The position numbers and the translations under genes were made by a program. DNA of 64,000 bases from Bog-473 sp963741995 (GTDB taxonomy: Bacteria; Actinomycetota; Acidimicrobiia; Acidimicrobiales; RAAP-2), in NCBI GenBank assembly GCA_963741995.1, contig CAVUKI010000010.1, positions 434,001 through 498,000 on the forward strand. The letters run 5' to 3'. The notes beneath the pieces are model-generated. The model saw only the letters and a list, made by a program, of their open reading frames with translations. It made no database searches and had not been told where the DNA came from. How positions within the stretch are numbered: the stretch's first letter is position 1; every line of letters starts with the position of its first letter. This document shows positions 48,328 through 57,725 of the stretch, in pieces.

Positions 48328-49101
48328 ATGGCTGAGACCTTCGTCACGGTGGAGCGGCGCCCTGACAACGTCGCGCTCATCCGGCTGGATCGCCCGAAGG
48401 CCAACGCGCTCTCCGGCGCCGTACTGGCGCAACTGCACGCCATCGCCACGGGCCTGCATGACGACCCACCGGGCGCTGTCGTGCTCTGGGGCGGGCGGCG
48501 GATCTTCGCGGCCGGCGCCGACATCGTCGAGCTCGGTGACAGCGGTGCGGGTGCCGTGGGCGCGAGCTTCGCCGACGCGCTCGGCGCGCTGGCTTCGGTG
48601 CCGCGGGCCACCATCGCCGCGGTCAACGGGTACGCCCTCGGCGGTGGGCTCGAGCTGGCGTTGGCCTGCGACTTCCGCCTGTGTGCCGATGATGCGCGCT
48701 TCGGGCTGCCCGAGGTCCTGCTCGGCGTGATCCCCGGCGGCGGTGGCACCCAGCGCCTGCCGCGCCTGATCGGGTCGTCCCGGGCCAAGGAGCTGATCTT
48801 CACCGGTCGCCAGGTACGGGCCGAAGAGGCCAGGACGATCGGGCTGGTGAACCGGGCCGTGGCGGCCGACGACGTGCTGGAGGCGGCGCTGACGTGGGCG
48901 GCGGAGCTGGCGGCCGGTCCGGTCGTGGCCCACGGCCTGGCCAAGACCGCGGTCGACGGAGGCCTCGAGACCACGTTGGCCGCGGGGCTGGACATCGAAC
49001 GTGACGCGTTCGTGGCGGTAGCCAGGACAGAGGATGCGGCACGCGGCATCGCGTCGTTCCGTGAGCATGGCCCCGGCAAGGCGACGTTCGTCGGGCGGTG
49101 A
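48328..49101 (+). CDS. Enoyl-CoA hydratase
   Basis: This 257-residue crotonase has the oxyanion regions GRRIFAAGADIVELGD and VNGYALGGGLELALACDFRL. Both catalytic Glu positions of true hydratases appear: ALGGGLELA and FGLPEVLLGVIPGGGGTQRL. The ending FREHGPGKATFVGR is typical. It follows meaB after 33 bases and may serve acyl-CoA catabolism leading to propionyl- and methylmalonyl-CoA. A GTG at 48301 is a less likely start. Confidence 0.93.
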   Translation: MAETFVTVERRPDNVALIRLDRPKANALSGAVLAQLHAIATGLHDDPPGAVVLWGGRRIFAAGADIVELGDSGAGAVGASFADALGALASVPRATIAAVNGYALGGGLELALACDFRLCADDARFGLPEVLLGVIPGGGGTQRLPRLIGSSRAKELIFTGRQVRAEEARTIGLVNRAVAADDVLEAALTWAAELAAGPVVAHGLAKTAVDGGLETTLAAGLDIERDAFVAVARTEDAARGIASFREHGPGKATFVGR

Positions 49102-49105
49102 GGCG

Positions 49106-50944
49106 TTGAGTTCACCACCCATTCCTGTCAGCGGCGGCGAGGGCGCCTTCGATCCTTCGGTCCGTTGGTTCCAGCACGCCGTCTTCTACGAGGTGCTGAT
49201 CCGGGGCTATCACGACGCCAACAACGACGGCACGGGTGATCTGCGCGGCTTGCGCGAGAAGCTCGACTACATGGAGTGGCTCGGGATCGATTGCATCTGG
49301 ATGCTGCCCTTCTTCCCCTCGCCCTTCCGCGACGGCGGCTATGACATCAGCGACTTCTTCAACGTCCACCCCGACTACGGCAGCATCGGCGACCTGGTGG
49401 CGTTTCTGGAGGACGCGCACCGCCGTGGCATCAGGGTGATCGCCGACCTCGTCATGAACCACACGAGTGACGAGCACCCCTGGTTCATCGAGTCGCGGTC
49501 GTCGAGGGACAATGCCAAGGCCGACTGGTACGTCTGGAACGACGACGACCAGAAGTGGCCCGACGCCCGCGTCGTCTTCACCGACGTCGAGCGATCGAAC
49601 TGGACGTGGGACGACACACGCCAGCAGTACTACTGGCACCGCTTCTACCACCATCAACCCGACCTCAACTACGACAACCCCGAAGTCGCCGACACCATGA
49701 TCGACCTGGTGCGGTTCTGGCTCGATCTCGGGTTCGACGGGTTCCGGCTCGACGCGGTGCCCTACCTGTACCAGCGCGACGGGACGTCGGGCGAGCATCT
49801 GCCCGAGACGCACGCGTTCATCAAGCGGATCCGGAAGCAGATCGATGCCGATTACCCGGGCCGCATCCTTCTCGCCGAGGCCAACGGCTGGCCGAGTGAC
49901 GTCGCCGACTACTTCGGCGACGGTGACGAGTGTCACCTGTGCTTCCACTTCCCCCTCATGCCTCGCCTCTTCATGGCCGTCCGCCGGGAACAGCGCTATC
50001 CGATCACCGAGATCCTGGCGCAGACGCCGGTGATCGACGACGCCTGCCAATGGGCCATCTTCCTGCGCAACCACGACGAGCTGACGCTCGAGCAGGTGAG
50101 CGACGAGGACCGGGACTACCTCATGGCGGAGTACGCCAAGGACCCGAGGATGAAGCGCCACATGGGGATCGGGAGACGTCTGGCCCCCCTCCTCGACAAC
50201 GACCGGCGCACCGCCGAGCTGCTGTATGCCCTGATCCTGTCCCTGCCGGGCAGCCCCGTCATCTACTACGGCGACGAGCTGCTGATGGGTGACAACATCT
50301 ACCTCGGTGACCGGGACTCCGTGCGCACGCCGATGCAGTGGTCACCCGACCGGAACGGGGGGTTCTCGAAGGCGGACTTCGCCCAGCTCTACCTGCCGCC
50401 GCTCATGGATCCTGTCTACGGCTTCAGCGCGCTCAACGTGGAGGCGCAGCTGCGGAACCAGGGGTCCTTCCTGCTGTGGCTCCGCCGCATGCTGACCGAG
50501 CGGCGGGCGCTGCCGGTGATGGGTGTCGGCGCCATCGAGGTACTGCCCTGCGCCAACCCCTCCATCCTGGCCTATATGCGGTCGGGCGATGTGGCCGACA
50601 TTCTGACCGGCTCGACCTCGACGGGTCCTTCGGTGAGCCCGGCGGTCGACGGCGCGCTCGATTGGGGCCACTCCACCGTGCTGGCCCGTACCGTCCCCGC
50701 CGGGAACGAGAGCGAGGGCGACGAGGTGGTGCACCGGCACCAGGCGGTGCTGTGCGTGCACAACCTGAGCCGGTTTGCCCAGCCGGCAGAGTTGGCGCTG
50801 GCCAAGTGGGCCGGTTCGACGCCGTACGAGGTGCTGGGGCGGGTCCCCTTTCCCATCATCACCGAGGAGCCGTACGCCGTCACGTTGCCGCCGTACGGGT
50901 TCTTGTGGTTCGACCTGGCCCTGGAGGACCGGCCACCGGAATGA
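49106..50944 (+). CDS. treS: Trehalose synthase / maltose alpha-D-glucosyltransferase (GH13)
   Basis: TreS interconverts trehalose and maltose. The roughly 612-residue protein begins RWFQHAVFYEVLIRGYHDAN. It has the GH13 sites: VIADLVMNHTSDEHPWF, the nucleophile Asp in GFDGFRLDAVPYLY, the acid Glu in ILLAEANGWP and the stabilising Asp in FLRNHDELTL. TPMQWSPDRNGGFSKADF is diagnostic for TreS. The TTG at 49106 follows GGTGAGG; an ATG at 49067 would overlap the hydratase gene. Its stop overlaps the next gene by four bases (ATGA). Confidence 0.94.
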   Translation: MSSPPIPVSGGEGAFDPSVRWFQHAVFYEVLIRGYHDANNDGTGDLRGLREKLDYMEWLGIDCIWMLPFFPSPFRDGGYDISDFFNVHPDYGSIGDLVAFLEDAHRRGIRVIADLVMNHTSDEHPWFIESRSSRDNAKADWYVWNDDDQKWPDARVVFTDVERSNWTWDDTRQQYYWHRFYHHQPDLNYDNPEVADTMIDLVRFWLDLGFDGFRLDAVPYLYQRDGTSGEHLPETHAFIKRIRKQIDADYPGRILLAEANGWPSDVADYFGDGDECHLCFHFPLMPRLFMAVRREQRYPITEILAQTPVIDDACQWAIFLRNHDELTLEQVSDEDRDYLMAEYAKDPRMKRHMGIGRRLAPLLDNDRRTAELLYALILSLPGSPVIYYGDELLMGDNIYLGDRDSVRTPMQWSPDRNGGFSKADFAQLYLPPLMDPVYGFSALNVEAQLRNQGSFLLWLRRMLTERRALPVMGVGAIEVLPCANPSILAYMRSGDVADILTGSTSTGPSVSPAVDGALDWGHSTVLARTVPAGNESEGDEVVHRHQAVLCVHNLSRFAQPAELALAKWAGSTPYEVLGRVPFPIITEEPYAVTLPPYGFLWFDLALEDRPPE

Positions 50945-52179
50945 CGGACCAGCGCGACCAGGTCCTGCGCACGCTGACGGAGGCGTGGCTCGGACTGCGC
51001 CGGGCCGCGCCGGAGGGCGAGATCGTCATTGAGCGCGACGAGGTACTGCTCGCGGGCCGGCCGGGCCTGATCGACATCGTCGCCCGTATCGGCGACCGGC
51101 GGGCCCACATTGTTGCGGGATTGCGCGGCGTGGCCGACGAGCCGCATTTCATCCGCACCGGCGAGGAGGCGGCACTCGGCCTGCTCGACGACGAGGACGG
51201 ACTGGCCGTCTGCACCGACGCGTTGCGCGACGCGCAGCTGGCCGGGTTGCTGCTGGCGACGGTGCGCGGTGTCGAGCCCCGTCCCGGGCCGGTGGCGGTC
51301 GTGCGGGACGACGACGACGCCACCGTGCTCGATTGCGGCGACAGGGGTGACCTCCTTGTCTTCCCGTGGCTCAGTGCGCTGCCGCGGCCGGACGTCGATC
51401 TCATGGTTGCGCTGGACGAGTCGGGCTTCAATCACGTGGCGGCCCCCCTGGTGCGCTGGGTCTGGGAGGGAAGCGACCTCGGGGTGGTGCAAGAACCGCT
51501 CGCCGATCGCTCGGCGGGGTGGGCGCTGGCTCTGACGTCTCTGCGCGACTTCTACGCGTCCGGCGGCTCGCCCGAGGTCGCCGGGGCCGACTTCGGGGCC
51601 GAGGCCAGGGCGCTCGGCACCATGACGGCGCGGATGCACGTTGCGCTCGACCGTGCCTTCCAGCGGGAGCACGAGCCCGTCATCGACTGGGTCGACGAGG
51701 CCGAGGCCACGATCGCCGCGTCGGATGCGTCATTACTGGAGGCACCGGGCGTCACCGATCTCCTGAAGTGGCTCCGCGAGTCCGGGGCGCGGCTCCCGGT
51801 CATCCGCACCCACGGCGACTTCCACCTGGGGCGCACCGCTCGGACGGACCAGGGGTGGGTGGTCAGCGACTGCGCTCCCGGGGGCGTGGTGGCCCCTGAC
51901 TCCACCGTCAGCCTTCGCACCCCGCTGGGGGACGTGGCGGACCTCCTCTGGTCGATGCACCGGGCCAGCTCGGTCGCGGCGGCCGAGCGCGACCCCACGG
52001 GCAGGCTCGGGCTCGCCGCACTCGGACACGCCTGGGAGATGCGGAATCGCCGCGCCTTCGTGGTGGGTTACCTGGGCACGGCGGGGATCGGCGGATTGGT
52101 CGGACCCGACCGGGACCTGGTGCGGCGGCTCCTGTCGTTCCTCGAACTGGCCCGCTCCGTGCGGGGCGACTCCCTCTAG
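50941..52179 (+). CDS. Maltokinase-like protein
   Basis: The gene is translationally coupled to treS, the usual place of the maltokinase that makes maltose-1-phosphate for GlgE glucan synthesis. The 412-residue protein has the kinase loop VIRTHGDFHLGRTARTDQGW, matching HGDxHLGQ. The following metal motif is VVSDCAPGG where maltokinases have LLDFEGEP, so the Glu is missing while the Asp remains. An N-terminal cap domain and the AQLAGLLLATVRGVEPRPGP region fit the family. Activity is likely but the altered motif leaves some doubt. Its stop overlaps that of galT on the other strand. Confidence 0.8.
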   Translation: MTDQRDQVLRTLTEAWLGLRRAAPEGEIVIERDEVLLAGRPGLIDIVARIGDRRAHIVAGLRGVADEPHFIRTGEEAALGLLDDEDGLAVCTDALRDAQLAGLLLATVRGVEPRPGPVAVVRDDDDATVLDCGDRGDLLVFPWLSALPRPDVDLMVALDESGFNHVAAPLVRWVWEGSDLGVVQEPLADRSAGWALALTSLRDFYASGGSPEVAGADFGAEARALGTMTARMHVALDRAFQREHEPVIDWVDEAEATIAASDASLLEAPGVTDLLKWLRESGARLPVIRTHGDFHLGRTARTDQGWVVSDCAPGGVVAPDSTVSLRTPLGDVADLLWSMHRASSVAAAERDPTGRLGLAALGHAWEMRNRRAFVVGYLGTAGIGGLVGPDRDLVRRLLSFLELARSVRGDSL

Positions 52180-53159
52180 ACGGCCAGGGCCGGGACCTTG
52201 AGGGTCTCGGCCGCCTCCTCGGGGGAGATCACGTTGATCGCCACGCCGGTGCCGAGCTCGAAGCCGGCGGTGGTCGTGGCCTTGGGCCAGATGTGCGCGT
52301 GCCAGTGGTAGGGCTCGCCCACCCGGTAGGGGGCCGAGTGGAATACGATGTTGTAGGCAACGTCGCCCACCGCCTCGGCGAGCCGCTGGAGCGATCGGCG
52401 GATGGCCTCGCCGACGGCGACGAGGTCCTCGGTCGGGCTCCGGTGCAGATGGGGGTTGTGCTCCCGGGGCATGACGAGCATCTCGTAGGGGACGGCGCTC
52501 CAGAAGGGGCAGACCACGACCACGCGGTCGTTGGCGTAGATCACCCGCTCGGTCGAGTCCTCTTCTGCTTCGATGGTGGTGCACAGGAGGCACGAGCCGA
52601 CGAAACGGGCGAAGCGCGCCTGCTCCTCGGCCAGCTCACGGGGGATGAAGGACATCCCCAGCAGCTGGCCGTGGGGGTGCTCCAACGAGGCTCCCGCCTC
52701 GCGGCCCGAATTCACGATGGCCTGGGTGTAGCGGAGGTTTGGTTGCGAGGCGTGCTCCTCCAGCCGGTCACGCAGCGCCGCCATGACCAGCTCGACTTGC
52801 TCCTGGCTCAGCTGGCCGAGGGTGGCGTCGTGCTCGGGGGAGAAGATGAGGATCTCGTGGATGCCGCCGGCGGACGCTTGCGTGAAGACAGGGCCGCGGT
52901 TCGCCACGACGAAGGGCTCGTCACCCTCGAAGGCCGGGTAGAGGTTCGGCACGACCCGGACCAGCCAGCGCCCGGTGGGCCCGTACGTCTCCAGGGCGGG
53001 AGGCGTGTCCTCCTCGTTCCCCGGGCAGAAGGGGCAGGGGCGATCGAGAGCCTCGGGCACCCAGGACGTGCGGGTGACGAACGAGTAGGGCCGCTCGGAG
53101 CGGCCCGGACTCACGACCACCCAACGACCGGACAACGGATCGAGGCGCAACTGATTCAT
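52176..53159 (-). CDS. galT: Galactose-1-phosphate uridylyltransferase
   Basis: GalT exchanges UDP between glucose-1-phosphate and galactose-1-phosphate. The 327-residue HIT-superfamily protein has the zinc motif CPFCPGNEEDTPP and NLYPAFEGDEPFVV. The signature NSGREAGASLEHPHGQLLGM holds the active-site His of HPHGQ. The second zinc and UDP region is in HWHAHIWPKATTTAGFELGT. Start: ATG AAT CAG TTG at 53159, matching the typical MNQLRLDPLSGRWVVVSPGR. It converges on the maltokinase-like gene with a four-base overlap. Confidence 0.93.
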   Translation of the reverse strand: MNQLRLDPLSGRWVVVSPGRSERPYSFVTRTSWVPEALDRPCPFCPGNEEDTPPALETYGPTGRWLVRVVPNLYPAFEGDEPFVVANRGPVFTQASAGGIHEILIFSPEHDATLGQLSQEQVELVMAALRDRLEEHASQPNLRYTQAIVNSGREAGASLEHPHGQLLGMSFIPRELAEEQARFARFVGSCLLCTTIEAEEDSTERVIYANDRVVVVCPFWSAVPYEMLVMPREHNPHLHRSPTEDLVAVGEAIRRSLQRLAEAVGDVAYNIVFHSAPYRVGEPYHWHAHIWPKATTTAGFELGTGVAINVISPEEAAETLKVPALAV

Positions 53160-53305
53160 CGGTCCACTCTCTTGGGCGCTTTCCGGCCCGCCGACATCGA
53201 AAATAACCTCATCGTTTTCCTCCACCTCTACGGTACAGGTTCCGCTACCCGCGAAACCGCCACCGTCGCGCAACCTTCACCCAGGTCACCCGGTCATAGG
53301 AGAAC

Positions 53306-53809
53306 ATGTCGGCCATGCATCACCAGCCGGACGGACCGGCCTTCGACATCGTGCTCCTGCTCCATGTGGGCTGTGTCGTCGTGGGGGTCGTGACGACGGC
53401 GACCGCTGCCGCCACGGCCACCCGGCTTCGTCGCCTCCATGGATCGTCCCTGCCCCTGCCCGAGCCCCTGCGGCGCTATTTCCGGCCCGGGGTCAACTGG
53501 GCTGGACGTACCGTCTATGGCATCCCCGTCTTCGGGTTCGCCCTCCTCGCCATGAGCCAGGGCGCCTATGCGCTCGGGCAGGGCTGGGTGCTCGGGGGCC
53601 TGGCCATCTTCGCTGCGGTGGCCCTCCTGGGCGAAGGGGCGCTGTGGCCGGCCGAGCGGCGCCTACAGGTTGCTCTTTCGGCGAGCGACGCCGCGGCAGG
53701 TCCACGGGAGGAACTCCTGGACCGCGATGCCACCACCATGTCGCGGGCCGCCCTCGCGGCGCTCGTGCTGCTGGCGGCCGGGACGGTGCTGATGGTGGCC
53801 CAACCCTGA
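53306..53809 (+). CDS. Four-helix integral membrane protein of unknown function
   Basis: The 167-residue protein has predicted helices at about 14-37, 71-91, 95-115 and 146-164. FDIVLLLHVGCVVVGVVTTA and the spacing resemble DUF2269-type membrane proteins, but this is a pattern judgement. AGGAG lies just before the ATG. It is transcribed away from galT and followed directly by a strong hairpin. No function can be assigned. Confidence 0.75.
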   Translation: MSAMHHQPDGPAFDIVLLLHVGCVVVGVVTTATAAATATRLRRLHGSSLPLPEPLRRYFRPGVNWAGRTVYGIPVFGFALLAMSQGAYALGQGWVLGGLAIFAAVALLGEGALWPAERRLQVALSASDAAAGPREELLDRDATTMSRAALAALVLLAAGTVLMVAQP

Positions 53810-53819
53810 GGAGGAACAC

Positions 53820-53849
53820 AGAACGGGACCCCCTGGAGGGTCCCGTTCT
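53820..53849. terminator. Strong bidirectional hairpin terminator
   Basis: Arms AGAACGGGACCC and GGGTCCCGTTCT pair perfectly over 12 bp around the loop CCTGGA. It sits between the end of the membrane-protein gene and the end of the convergent Ig-repeat gene. There is no long T-run, as is common in actinobacteria. Confidence 0.8.
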
Positions 53850-53891
53850 GCTCGCATGTCTGATCTGCTCAGAGGAGTCCGGCCTGATTGC

Positions 53892-56800
53892 TCAGCCGCA
53901 GCCCCTGCCACCACTGATGGGAGGAGGCTCGCTGTAGCCGCCGCCGTAACCGCCACCACCGGTCCCGCCCCCGCTTCCGCCACCGCTCCCGCCGCCGCCA
54001 CAGTTACTGACCCTCACGGTGCTCGATGAGCTGGAGGACTGGTAGTACCCGTTCCCCGCGTAGCTCACCGTGACGGTCACAGAGCCGGAAACCTGGTTCA
54101 CGGAGGGGATGGAGCACGATGCGCCACCCGACGAGTCTGTCGTGGCGGTGCAGCTCTGGGCCGTCCTGCCGGTGCCCAGCGTCAAGGTCAGGGTCTGACC
54201 GCTGAGCGGTGTGCCGTTGCTGGTCAGGGTCGACGACAACGTCACGGACGAACCGTTGGTCGCCGTCGTGGCGCCGGCGTAGGTCACGGTTGTGGAAGCC
54301 GGTGTGACCACGAAGTTGTTGTGCCCGCTACTGGAAAGCAACTGCGGTGAGGTGGTCGTGTTGCCGGCGAACGATCCGGTCACCGGGTACGTCCCTGCTG
54401 ACTCGCTGGCAGCGATGGAGCACGACGCCTTCCCGTAAGAGGTGGTGGTGGCCGTGCAGGACTGGGTCCCGTTGAGCGACAAGGTGACGATCTGCCCGCT
54501 GATCCCCTGCCCCGTGACCTGGTTGGTCAGCGTGCCGGTCACCGTGGTGGGTGACCCCGTGGCACCGGTGACGGCGCTCACCGACAGCGACGTCGGCGTC
54601 GTCACGGTGACCGATTGCGACGTCGTCGAGCCGGCGTAGTAGGTGTTGCCGCCGTAGGTCACGGTGATGGGGAGTGGGCTGGCGCTCTGGTTGAAGGAGC
54701 AGATGCTGCAGCTGACCTTGCCGGCCGCGTTGGTCGTGCCGCTGCAGTGCTGTGCCGAGGAACCCGAGCCGACGGTGAACGTCACGGTCTGAGCGGCCAG
54801 CGGAGCACCGTTGGTCGTCAGCGTGGCCGACAGAGCGGGTGAGTTCCCGCTGGTGATGGAGGTGCTCCCCGTGTAGGTCAGCGTGGGGTCTTCCCTGTTC
54901 TCGGTGAAGGTGTTCGAGCCGGTGCTCGACAGCAGGACGGGAGTCGTCGTCGTGTCACCGTTGAACGAACCAGTGACCTTGTAGCTGCCCACCGGCTCGG
55001 TCGGCGTCACGGCGCAGGAGGCCACACCGCTGGCATTCGTGGTCGCCGTGCACGTCTGGGTCCCGTTGACCGTGAGGGTCACGGGCTCGTTCGGTACCGG
55101 TGCGTTGGTCGCACTGTTGACGAGGGTCGCCGTCACCGTGCCCGAGGTGTTGTAGGTCCCGCTGCCCGGGCTGACCGTCAAAGTGGTCCCCTCGGGCAGG
55201 TTGACCGTCGAGCTCGCGGTGGCCGTCTGGTAGTACGTGTCGCCACCGAAGGTATCCGACACCGGGACGGGACCCTGCGGCTGGCCCGTCACGTTGATGA
55301 CGCAGGACACGACACCGGACGTCGTTGACGCTGCCGCGCAGGTCTGCGCCGTCGCCCCGCTGCCCAGGGTGAACGTGACCGTCTTGCCGCCGAGCCCGAC
55401 ATTGGTGTCGGTCGTCAGGACACCGGAGACGGTCAAGGGTTGCCCGTTCTGCGCCACGGTCCCGCCGGTATACGTGATCGCGGTCTCCTCCAGTGTGACG
55501 ATGAAGCTGGCCGAGCCCTTCGATGCGATCAGCTGCAGGGGCAGGGTGGAGTCACCGTCGAACGTGCCGGTCAGGGTGTAGGTGGCCGCGGGCTCACCGG
55601 GCGTGATGGAGCACGTGGCCGTGCCCGTGGCATCGGTGGTGCCGGTGCACGACTCGGTTCCGTTGAGCTGGAAGGTCACCGGCTCGCCGGAGATCGGCGT
55701 GTTGGTGATGCTGTCCTGGAGCACGCCGGACACCATGATGGCGTCCGAGTAGTCACTCGTCGCCGGGTTGACGGTCAGCACCGTCGGCTCCGTCACGGTC
55801 GCAGGAGTGCTGGCACCTGCCTGCGTGTCGTACGTGTCACCGGTGAAGTTCGACGTGATGGTGACGGCGGTCTGGGGCTGATCGACCGTGCCGATGGTGC
55901 AGCTGACGTTGCCATTGGTATCGGTGGTCGAGCTGCAGGATTGTGCCGTGGAACCCGACCCGATGGTGAAGGTGACCACCTTGGCGGGCAGTGGCGTCCC
56001 CGTGGTCGGCGTGGCCGTCGTCAGGGTCCCGGAGAGCGTGACGGGTTGGCCGTTGACCGCCGAAGTCGGTCCCGTGTAGCTCAACGAGCTGTTGTCCGGA
56101 GTGATCGTGAATGTGGTGGTGGAGCTGTCCGAGCCGATGGGTGCCGACGTCGTCGTGTCCCCTGGGAACGATGCGGTCAGCGTGTAGCTGCTCGAAGGCT
56201 CTGTCGCCGTGATGTCGCAGGTGGCGGTTCCCGTGGCATCCGTGGTCGCCGTACAGATCTCGGATCCGTTCAAGGTGAAGGTGACGGGCTCGTTGACGAT
56301 CGGCGTCCCCGTGCCCGGGTTGGTGAGCACCGCGGAGACGGGTGTCGGTGTGGAGAAGTTCCCCGTAACGGGGCTGATCGTCAGGGAGGTCGGGACCGGG
56401 GCCACCGGTGGTGCCGTGGCCGCCTCGAGCTCGCCGACGACCGACAGGCCGCTGAGGTAGGGCGAATTGGTCGAGATCGTCTGCATGACCTGACCGGTCG
56501 CGATGTTCACTTGCCAGATATCGCCCGAGAACGCGTCGTCCGCCCAGAACGACGTGCCGCTGGGATCGATGGCGACGTTGAAGAGCCCGTCGACGCACCC
56601 ATTGCTGATGGAGCTCGACGAATTGATGGAGGAGCAGGAGTAGGTCTGGAGCACGTTCCCGTTCGGGTCGAGCAGGAGGACCGACTCGGTGTCAGCGACG
56701 AGCACGTCGCCGTTCTGAAGGATCCGGAGTTCGTATGCGTTGTCCCCCGGGAGCGGGGCCTGGTTGAAGTTGGGCAGCTGCGTGTTGGTGCACTTGTCGT

Positions 56801-57431
56801 AGCGGAAGATGTCCTGGGTCTCCGTCGTGTAATAGAAGGTGCACTCGTCGCTGGCCAGATCGATCCAGTCGTCTCCGGTCTCCCCGGTCTCGACGGGGCC
56901 GATGTCGGGCAGGCGCTGCCCACTCGCATTGAACTCAGCGATGTAAGGGGTACCTTGCTGGCCCACGTAGAGATTCCCGCTGTTGTCGAAGACAAGGGAG
57001 AAGGGATTCGTCAGTCCCGTGGCGAACGTCGGAAGAGACTGCCCGCTCGGTGAGAACTCACTGATCTGACCCGTGTAGTCGTCGGTCACATAGAGGTCAC
57101 CGCTGGAATCGAATGCGCTGCCGAGGTTGTAGAGGTCCCCGGTGCCGTCGACGAGCGTCGCCACCTGGCTGCCAGACGTCGGGTTATAGCCGTCGACGAC
57201 ACCGTTCCCCACCGATGCGATGACCTCGCCGGTCGAGTACACGGTGTCGGCTCCCGCCGGCGCGGACGAACCGAAGAGAATTCCGACGCACCCGAGGATC
57301 AGGGCGACCGCCAGCGCCAACGACGTCCGGCGCCACGCAGTGCCATGGATGTCGAAGCCGAAGTCATCCTGATTCGCCGCGTCGCCCGGGGCATGGCCAC
57401 CCGATGACGCTCGAGCAATCGACAGTCTCAT
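53892..57431 (-). CDS. Large secreted protein: beta-propeller plus eight Ig-like repeats and Gly-rich tail
   Basis: The 1179-residue protein starts with a long basic N-terminus and a signal-like helix (SLALAVALILGCVGILFGSS, about 37-56) followed by APAGADT. Residues about 65-335 form an NHL/SMP-30-like propeller with repeated GDLYVTDD, GNLYVGQQ and GDVLVADT units. Residues about 345-1135 are eight Ig-like repeats in four alternating pairs. Type A (PTSLTISPVTGNF..., with NGxxxCTATT and ATC) alternates with type B (SLSYTGPTSAVNGQPVTLSG..., with GSTAQSC and GNVSC). Each carries two Cys and probably one disulfide. A Gly/Ser tail (about 1138-1179) contains two Cys. No sortase motif is seen. A surface or matrix role is likely. 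Confidence 0.88.
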   Translation of the reverse strand: MRLSIARASSGGHAPGDAANQDDFGFDIHGTAWRRTSLALAVALILGCVGILFGSSAPAGADTVYSTGEVIASVGNGVVDGYNPTSGSQVATLVDGTGDLYNLGSAFDSSGDLYVTDDYTGQISEFSPSGQSLPTFATGLTNPFSLVFDNSGNLYVGQQGTPYIAEFNASGQRLPDIGPVETGETGDDWIDLASDECTFYYTTETQDIFRYDKCTNTQLPNFNQAPLPGDNAYELRILQNGDVLVADTESVLLLDPNGNVLQTYSCSSINSSSSISNGCVDGLFNVAIDPSGTSFWADDAFSGDIWQVNIATGQVMQTISTNSPYLSGLSVVGELEAATAPPVAPVPTSLTISPVTGNFSTPTPVSAVLTNPGTGTPIVNEPVTFTLNGSEICTATTDATGTATCDITATEPSSSYTLTASFPGDTTTSAPIGSDSSTTTFTITPDNSSLSYTGPTSAVNGQPVTLSGTLTTATPTTGTPLPAKVVTFTIGSGSTAQSCSSTTDTNGNVSCTIGTVDQPQTAVTITSNFTGDTYDTQAGASTPATVTEPTVLTVNPATSDYSDAIMVSGVLQDSITNTPISGEPVTFQLNGTESCTGTTDATGTATCSITPGEPAATYTLTGTFDGDSTLPLQLIASKGSASFIVTLEETAITYTGGTVAQNGQPLTVSGVLTTDTNVGLGGKTVTFTLGSGATAQTCAAASTTSGVVSCVINVTGQPQGPVPVSDTFGGDTYYQTATASSTVNLPEGTTLTVSPGSGTYNTSGTVTATLVNSATNAPVPNEPVTLTVNGTQTCTATTNASGVASCAVTPTEPVGSYKVTGSFNGDTTTTPVLLSSTGSNTFTENREDPTLTYTGSTSITSGNSPALSATLTTNGAPLAAQTVTFTVGSGSSAQHCSGTTNAAGKVSCSICSFNQSASPLPITVTYGGNTYYAGSTTSQSVTVTTPTSLSVSAVTGATGSPTTVTGTLTNQVTGQGISGQIVTLSLNGTQSCTATTTSYGKASCSIAASESAGTYPVTGSFAGNTTTSPQLLSSSGHNNFVVTPASTTVTYAGATTATNGSSVTLSSTLTSNGTPLSGQTLTLTLGTGRTAQSCTATTDSSGGASCSIPSVNQVSGSVTVTVSYAGNGYYQSSSSSSTVRVSNCGGGGSGGGSGGGTGGGGYGGGYSEPPPISGGRGCG

Positions 57432-57725
57432 CTACGCCCCCTCATAGGTGCACCGTGGTCCGGGTGCAGCGATCGATCTCGCACTTCGCCGGCAGCTTCG
57501 ACGCTGCAGGCTCAGTGCGGGCGTGTACGGCCCGACCGTTCTCGTGCATCGTCACCGCGTGGAGTGCTTGAGGTGAATATGCGTTGCCGACCGGGTTGGC
57601 GAAAGGGGCAAAAGGACTAGTTTGCTCCGGCCCCGAACGACAATTGACTCGTCGTTGTCAGCGTCCAGGCCGGCTGCAGCCGGGAACCGCTCTGTCGAAC
57701 CACCCGGGTAGGTGCGTGCGTGTGT

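Noticed and set aside
54000..57300. Repetitive DNA of the Ig-repeat gene as a possible CRISPR array
   Set aside because: The repeats are long (about 270-300 bases), diverged and in frame. They encode protein domains, not short identical repeats with spacers.
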